23,724 nt of DNA, from NCBI GenBank assembly GCA_003568945.1, contig BDIP01000111.1, positions 7,501-31,224 of the forward strand, in the 5' to 3' direction. The translations under genes and the position numbers were made by a program. The stretch comes from Kipferlia bialata (lineage: Eukaryota; Fornicata). The notes beneath the pieces were generated by a model that did no database searches, was not told the origin of the DNA, and worked only from the letters and a program-made list of their open reading frames with translations. This document shows, one piece after another, positions 20,155 to 23,724 of the stretch. Each line of letters starts with the position of its first letter. Within the stretch, counting starts at the first letter, position 1.

Positions 20155-23052
20155 CAGTCTAATACCCAGGTGCCTCTGTCTGTGGTACCCCTCTGTCCAG
20201 GGTGCCAGTGTTTGGACAGGTACAGTATGCATATATATATATATGCATATTGTTTATATATATATATGTGTATATATCATGTATACAGTTGAATTATTGG
20301 TAGCATAACATATATAGGTGTGTGTGTATATCCCTCTGTCCAGGGTGCCAGTGTTTGGACAGGTATGATGTATATACTAATTTATTCATATATATATATA
20401 TCATGTATATACAGTTGATGTATTAGTAGCATATCATATATATGTGCACCCCTCTGTCCTGGGTTTGGACATATGTGTGTGTTCTCACCCCAGGCCATGG
20501 GTCGGTTCCTAGTGTGCCAGGCCCAGTCCGTATTATATATGTATATATACCACATAGTGTATGTGTATAAATAGAAGAGTATGTATGTAATTAGATACCC
20601 ATGTCTCATCTCAGTCAATGGGTCGGTTCCTAGTGTGCCAGGCCCAGTCAGATGACATCATATCATACAACACAGTCACGGGACATTGGAAGTGAGTTCA
20701 TACATATATATTTATTACATTGTATATATAGAACACTTGTATATATGTAGTATATGTATTGATATCCTCCGATGACATCGTATCATACAACACAGTCACA
20801 GGACACTGGAAGTATGGATATATGTGTATTACAATATATATAATATATATATACTATAACACTGTGATATTCATAAGGCCTCCGATGACATCATATCATA
20901 CAACACAGTCACGGGGCACTGGAAGTACGCCAATCTATCTACGTATATACATATATATATATAAATATATATATATATAGTATTTCTATATGTATTTACA
21001 TATCCTCTGATGACATCATGTCATACAACACAGTCACGGGGCACTGGAAGTGAGTTCAAACACACATATATATACATATATTTGAATATGTCTGCCAGGC
21101 CTCGTCTTATGATATCATACAACACAGTCACGGGGCACTGGAAGTGAGTCACAGTATACACGAATATATACATAGAATGTATAGTATCATAATATGAATG
21201 TATACGTATATATATATATATATATATACTTTACATGTATTCAGTTCATATCCATACACAAACACACGACACTGGAAGAGAGTGAGTGTATACATATACA
21301 TATACATATACATATTCATATACATATACATTTATACTCATCATATGTAATACATAAGGATGTGTATGAGTATTCATTGTGCTCTAGGTACTAACCCTCT
21401 ATGTATATATATATGTATATGTATCTATTACTATCCCCCCAGGCGATGGGGCGAGGGCAAGCCACTCTGATACTTGAAGAACATGCTATATGCTAATATA
21501 TATACTGATTACTATACACGTTATACATCCTTATAGACTACTAACCCCCAGGCGATGGGGCGAGGGCAAGCCACTCTGGAACCCCACAGTGACCAGTCTG
21601 GGAGTGCCAGGTATATATATACATATATACACATGTCTATATATACACACACACACACATATATATATATACATTTATGTATATTAATAGATATATACTC
21701 TGGAACCCAACCGTCACCAGTCTGAGAGTGCCAGGTATATATGTATATATACACACATATATGTATACGCATATATATACTCTATTCCTCAGTCAACAGT
21801 CTTGGTGTGCCAGGTACGTGTACGAATACAGCGAATACTTATGCACATGTGTATTCCTACAGTCTCTCTCGTCTAGCGGCAGGTGCAGGAGTGGCACCAC
21901 CAATAATCAATGTATATGTATTAACACCCAATATATACTTGAGTATTCTGATGTATATGCATGTCTCTAGTTGCCTTCCGAGGCAGGGGTGGATGTACCA
22001 CATATTGTATATATATAGATGTATATGTTGCTATATTCTATACTAGATACACTAACTCTAGGCCTGTCCCTTGTTGCCTTCAGGGGCAGAAGTGGCACCA
22101 CCTATTATATACTATATATATATGTGTATATAGCTATATATACTACACTAAGTATATAAAAATATACTAATGGCAAGGCCTGTCCCTTGTTGCCTTCCGA
22201 GGCAGAAGTGGCACCACCTGTGCCACAGTGGAGTGGATGCCATGGCTCTTTTACCCAGGTACTATATATATATATATATATATAGATATGCACCCACCCA
22301 CATGTATATACATTTATATATATATGTTATGTACTTGTGCCACGGTGGAGTGGATGCCGTGGCTCTTTTACCCAGGTATTATATGTATATATATATATTA
22401 TACTATATAGATATAGATATAGATATGCACCCACCCACATGTATATGCATTTATATATATATATACTATACCTGTGCCACGGTGGAGTGGATGCCGTGGC
22501 TCTTTTACCCAGGTAGACAAAGATGTATATATATCATATATGTATGTATATGTTATGTACTAGTGCCACAGTGGAGTGGATGCCGTGGCTGCTCTGCCAG
22601 GTAACACACACATATACACAATATATGATGAACCTACTTTCTCTGTCCCTGACATGGGCCCTGTCCCATAAGTGCATATTCATATATATGCTACTCTGTT
22701 AGGGTTATATATGATGCGTCTTCTTACAACCAGACCCAGACCTGACCTGGGCCCTCCCCCCCTGTGACATACACATATGTATACATACATGAGTATATAT
22801 ACAACACACAGTATTTCTCTCTAGTACATATTATATATATCCTTACGTCAGACCCCGACCTGACCTGGGCCCTCCCCCCTAAGTCACTAACGCCCATATA
22901 TACATATATACATTCAAATATATACATTTATCATATTCACATATCATATGTGAATATAGTACTAACATCTAGATCCCGATCTGACCTGGGCCCTCCCCCC
23001 CTGTGAACAGGAGTACGAGGGAGTGACATCTGACACAGTGCACTATCGGTGA
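16691..23052 (+). CDS. Gene D: kelch-repeat beta-propeller protein
   Basis: Twelve exons chain in phase from ATG at 16691 to TGA at 23050-23052: 16691-16772, 17130-17341, 17698-17786, 18136-18261, 18635-18679, 19296-19362, 19567-19663, 20170-20219, 20615-20691, 21552-21610, 22178-22258 and 22973-23052. They total 1065 nt, 354 aa. Kelch features include CVYVYG near 93, DLYVLHIDTMEW near 108, RLVVVGGYS near 154 with NDCWEFNPETRRW about 15 residues on, and DDIISYNTVTGHW near 268. The blade order fits one propeller. I see no extra domain, signal peptide or membrane segment. The donor of exon 3 as chained is GC (17787), and nearby copies of that exon end have GT, so a downstream copy could be the true exon end. 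The last exon contains a CAG at about 23010 that could be an alternative acceptor. It is paired head-to-head with gene B. The partner protein is unknown. Confidence 0.76.
17300..18012 (+). repeat. Copies of the TLIQGCVYVYG and ADLYVLHIDTMEWETLSKETR exons
   Basis: The end of exon 17130-17341 recurs at about 17405-17441. Exon 17698-17786 has a copy of its first half at 17605-17637, a copy of its second half at about 17843-17907, and another at about 17960-18012. The two second-half copies differ from the exon by two and five synonymous changes with no replacement, and both have canonical GT donors. Spacers contain (TA)n at 17811-17842 and (TATG)n at 17940-17960. Confidence 0.8.
17787..17792 (+). 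other. Possible GC-AG intron donor in gene D
   Basis: After the chained exon 3 the sequence is AAG then GCAAGT, a good GC-type donor. Two downstream copies of the same exon end have GTGATA and GTGAGA instead. Confidence 0.5.
18100..18781 (+). repeat. Copies of the HTYG exon end and the GALNDCWEFNPETRR exon
   Basis: The acceptor region of exon 18136 is duplicated (gtatctcgctgatt at about 18096 and 18117). The end of exon 18136-18261 recurs at about 18366-18389. The small exon 18635-18679 has a preceding copy at about 18524-18556 and a following copy at about 18742-18781. The following copy has mostly synonymous changes plus a Glu-to-Gly and another replacement. Confidence 0.7.
18588..18620. 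repeat. (TA)n microsatellites in gene D introns
   Basis: This is a pure TA tract just before an acceptor. Comparable tracts lie at 17811-17842, 19123-19158 and 20126-20149. They are the source of many spurious Tyr-Ile open frames. Confidence 0.9.
18946..19496 (+). repeat. Copies of the WRQRKKWRFANKGITVDDACIV exon edges
   Basis: The start of exon 19296-19362 has copies at about 18950-18958 and 19182-19204. Its end (HKGITVGDACIV) recurs at about 19455-19493. Spacers carry (TA)n (19123-19158) and a (TC)n tract that passes into (TA)n and (GT)n (19371-19420). Confidence 0.7.
19611..20470 (+). repeat. Copies of the YQNDIPMHVQFTLEK and GASVCGTPLSRVPVFGQ exons
   Basis: The end of exon 19567-19663 recurs at about 19754-19799 (one synonymous change) and 19880-19911 (Phe/Tyr and Lys/Arg changes). 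Exon 20170-20219 has a start copy at 20014-20040, an end copy at about 20331-20361, and a decayed end copy at about 20450-20470. Copies keep the neighbouring AG or GT where that edge is present. Confidence 0.75.
20498..21285 (+). repeat. Six-copy array of the DDIISYNTVTGHWK kelch exon end, plus a start copy
   Basis: Exon 20615-20691 has a copy of its first half at about 20494-20529. Its second half recurs at about 20766-20811, 20878-20924, 21003-21049, 21097-21143 and, truncated, 21262-21280. The first three end copies differ by mostly synonymous or Ile/Val/Met changes. All but the last keep GT after TGGAA. Copy 20878-20924 also has its own AG before it and phase 0 to 2, so it could replace the chained exon in frame. 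Confidence 0.82.
21444..21813 (+). repeat. Copies of the RWGEGKPLWNPTVTSLGVP exon edges
   Basis: Exon 21552-21610 has a start copy at about 21444-21470 behind CCCCAG and end copies at about 21697-21735 and 21791-21813, both before GT. The spacers contain (TA)n, (CA)n and mixed purine-pyrimidine tracts. Confidence 0.72.
21866..22600 (+). repeat. Copies of both ends of the GLSLVAFRGRSGTTCATVEWMPW exon
   Basis: Exon 22178-22258 has start copies at about 22062-22101 (behind CTCTAG), 21969-22001 and a decayed one near 21866-21905. End copies (TCATVEWMPWLFYP) lie at 22337-22375, 22474-22512 and 22563-22600; the first two are identical to each other and differ from the exon by two synonymous changes. 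The spacers share a gatatgcacccacccacatg core (about 22286 and 22420), so intron sequence was duplicated with the exon edge. Confidence 0.8.
22734..23000 (+). repeat. Three copies of the DPDLTWALPP terminal-exon start
   Basis: The start of the last exon (22973) is preceded by copies at 22734 and 22852, each behind an AG. Both read PDLTWALPP-like residues before diverging into AT-rich sequence. Confidence 0.75.
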
Positions 23053-23671
23053 CAGGAATAGATAGTAGTCACGATCGGATTAGCTCTAGTTCTACTATTG
23101 CAGTGCTTTGATATATATATACGGATATATACCATTCTTTTTCATTATTGGTTTATACCATGGGTACGAGGGAGTGACATCGGACGGAGTGCACTATCGG
23201 TGACAAGTCTTGTCACAGGAATAGAATACTACATGTATAGTGTGCCCATACCCTAATAATGGTATTATGATATGTATGTCCAATAGTAGGATTCTTCTAT
23301 ATTCCATGCGTACGAGGGGGTGAAGTCTTGTCAAAAGAGTAGACTATTTCATCGAGAGTTGCTATACATATCATGAAGGCATTATGCCTCCCGTTAGCAA
23401 TACGTTATTTGATATGTGTCCATGAGTAGTACTAATTGAGTACGAGAGAGTGATATCAGACACTATCGGTGCTTCCTATCCTAGAAACCATGAGACAACG
23501 TGATTCTTCACATACTGACGAACAAAACGTCTATTGATACAAATGCAGTGCTCTGAGATGCAGAATGCGAGGAAATCTCTCACACACACCCACTCCCCTT
23601 AATGCAGATCTCTTAGCAATATATGACCATAATGAGTATGTATTGTAGCTTTGGCTGACAATACAATAAGG

Positions 23672-23724
<53 letters not shown>
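23053..23724 (+). other. Downstream region of gene D with decayed terminal-exon copies and a terminal (TC)n tract
   Basis: After the stop, the YEGVTSDTVHYR exon end is repeated at about 23164-23202 (in frame to its own TGA), 23310-23332 and 23440-23471, each more decayed. Flanking caggaataga sequence is also repeated. The rest (23480-23677) holds nothing I recognise. A (TC)n tract fills 23678-23724 and continues past the window edge. Confidence 0.7.

Noticed and set aside
1394-22300. Many open frames rich in Ser-Leu or Tyr-Ile repeats
   Set aside because: They are translations of (TC)n and (TA)n microsatellites that run through exon edges. They break the phase-consistent exon chains.
1-23724. 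Transposons or viral remnants as the source of the repeats
   Set aside because: I saw no terminal repeats, target-site duplications, or transposase, polymerase or integrase motifs. The repeated units are local exon edges.
1-23724. tRNA or rRNA genes
   Set aside because: No cloverleaf-like arm pairs or conserved rRNA stretches were found by eye in either strand; a covariance-model scan could still find one.

Overview
The window is nuclear DNA from an intron-dense microbial eukaryote. I assembled four protein genes by hand from exons whose splice phases and stop codons agree. The genes are split by dozens of short AT-rich introns, usually 60-200 nt. Branch-point-like CTAAC or CTRAC motifs sit only a few bases before many 3' AG sites. 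That arrangement is known from metamonads such as Giardia and Trichomonas. Together with the heavy intron load and the kelch genes, it makes a free-living fornicate (for example a Kipferlia-like organism) my best guess, at low confidence. TAA, TAG and TGA are all used as stops, so the code looks standard.

Layout. (A) 1-7178, + strand: 3' part of a large gene for an unrecognised, mostly helical protein with an acidic, Ser-rich segment near its C-terminus; 19 chained exons. (C) 7583-11843, - strand: 17 exons, 563 aa, with an N-terminal von Willebrand A-like fold and a low-complexity tail. (B) 12362-16483, - strand: 8 exons, 377 aa, a kelch-repeat protein. (D) 16691-23052, + strand: 12 exons, 354 aa, a second kelch-repeat protein. 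A and C converge with a 404-bp gap, C lies 518 bp downstream of B on the same strand, and B and D diverge from a shared 207-bp region. Nothing shows the four genes acting together, although the divergent kelch pair could share a promoter.

The striking feature is that nearly every intron holds extra, slightly diverged copies of the neighbouring exon's edge, splice site included. I call these exon echoes. There can be up to eight copies, separated by (TA)n and (TC)n-rich spacers. In several arrays the spacers are repeated too, so the unit is a tandem exon-intron junction. By my hand count the echoes differ from the chained exon mainly at synonymous sites, which is unexpected for dead intronic DNA. 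Either the copies derive from functional alleles or paralogues, or some are used as exons, or the assembly has interleaved divergent haplotypes. One 115-base gap of Ns sits inside one of these arrays. I saw no tRNA, rRNA, transposon or viral remnant.
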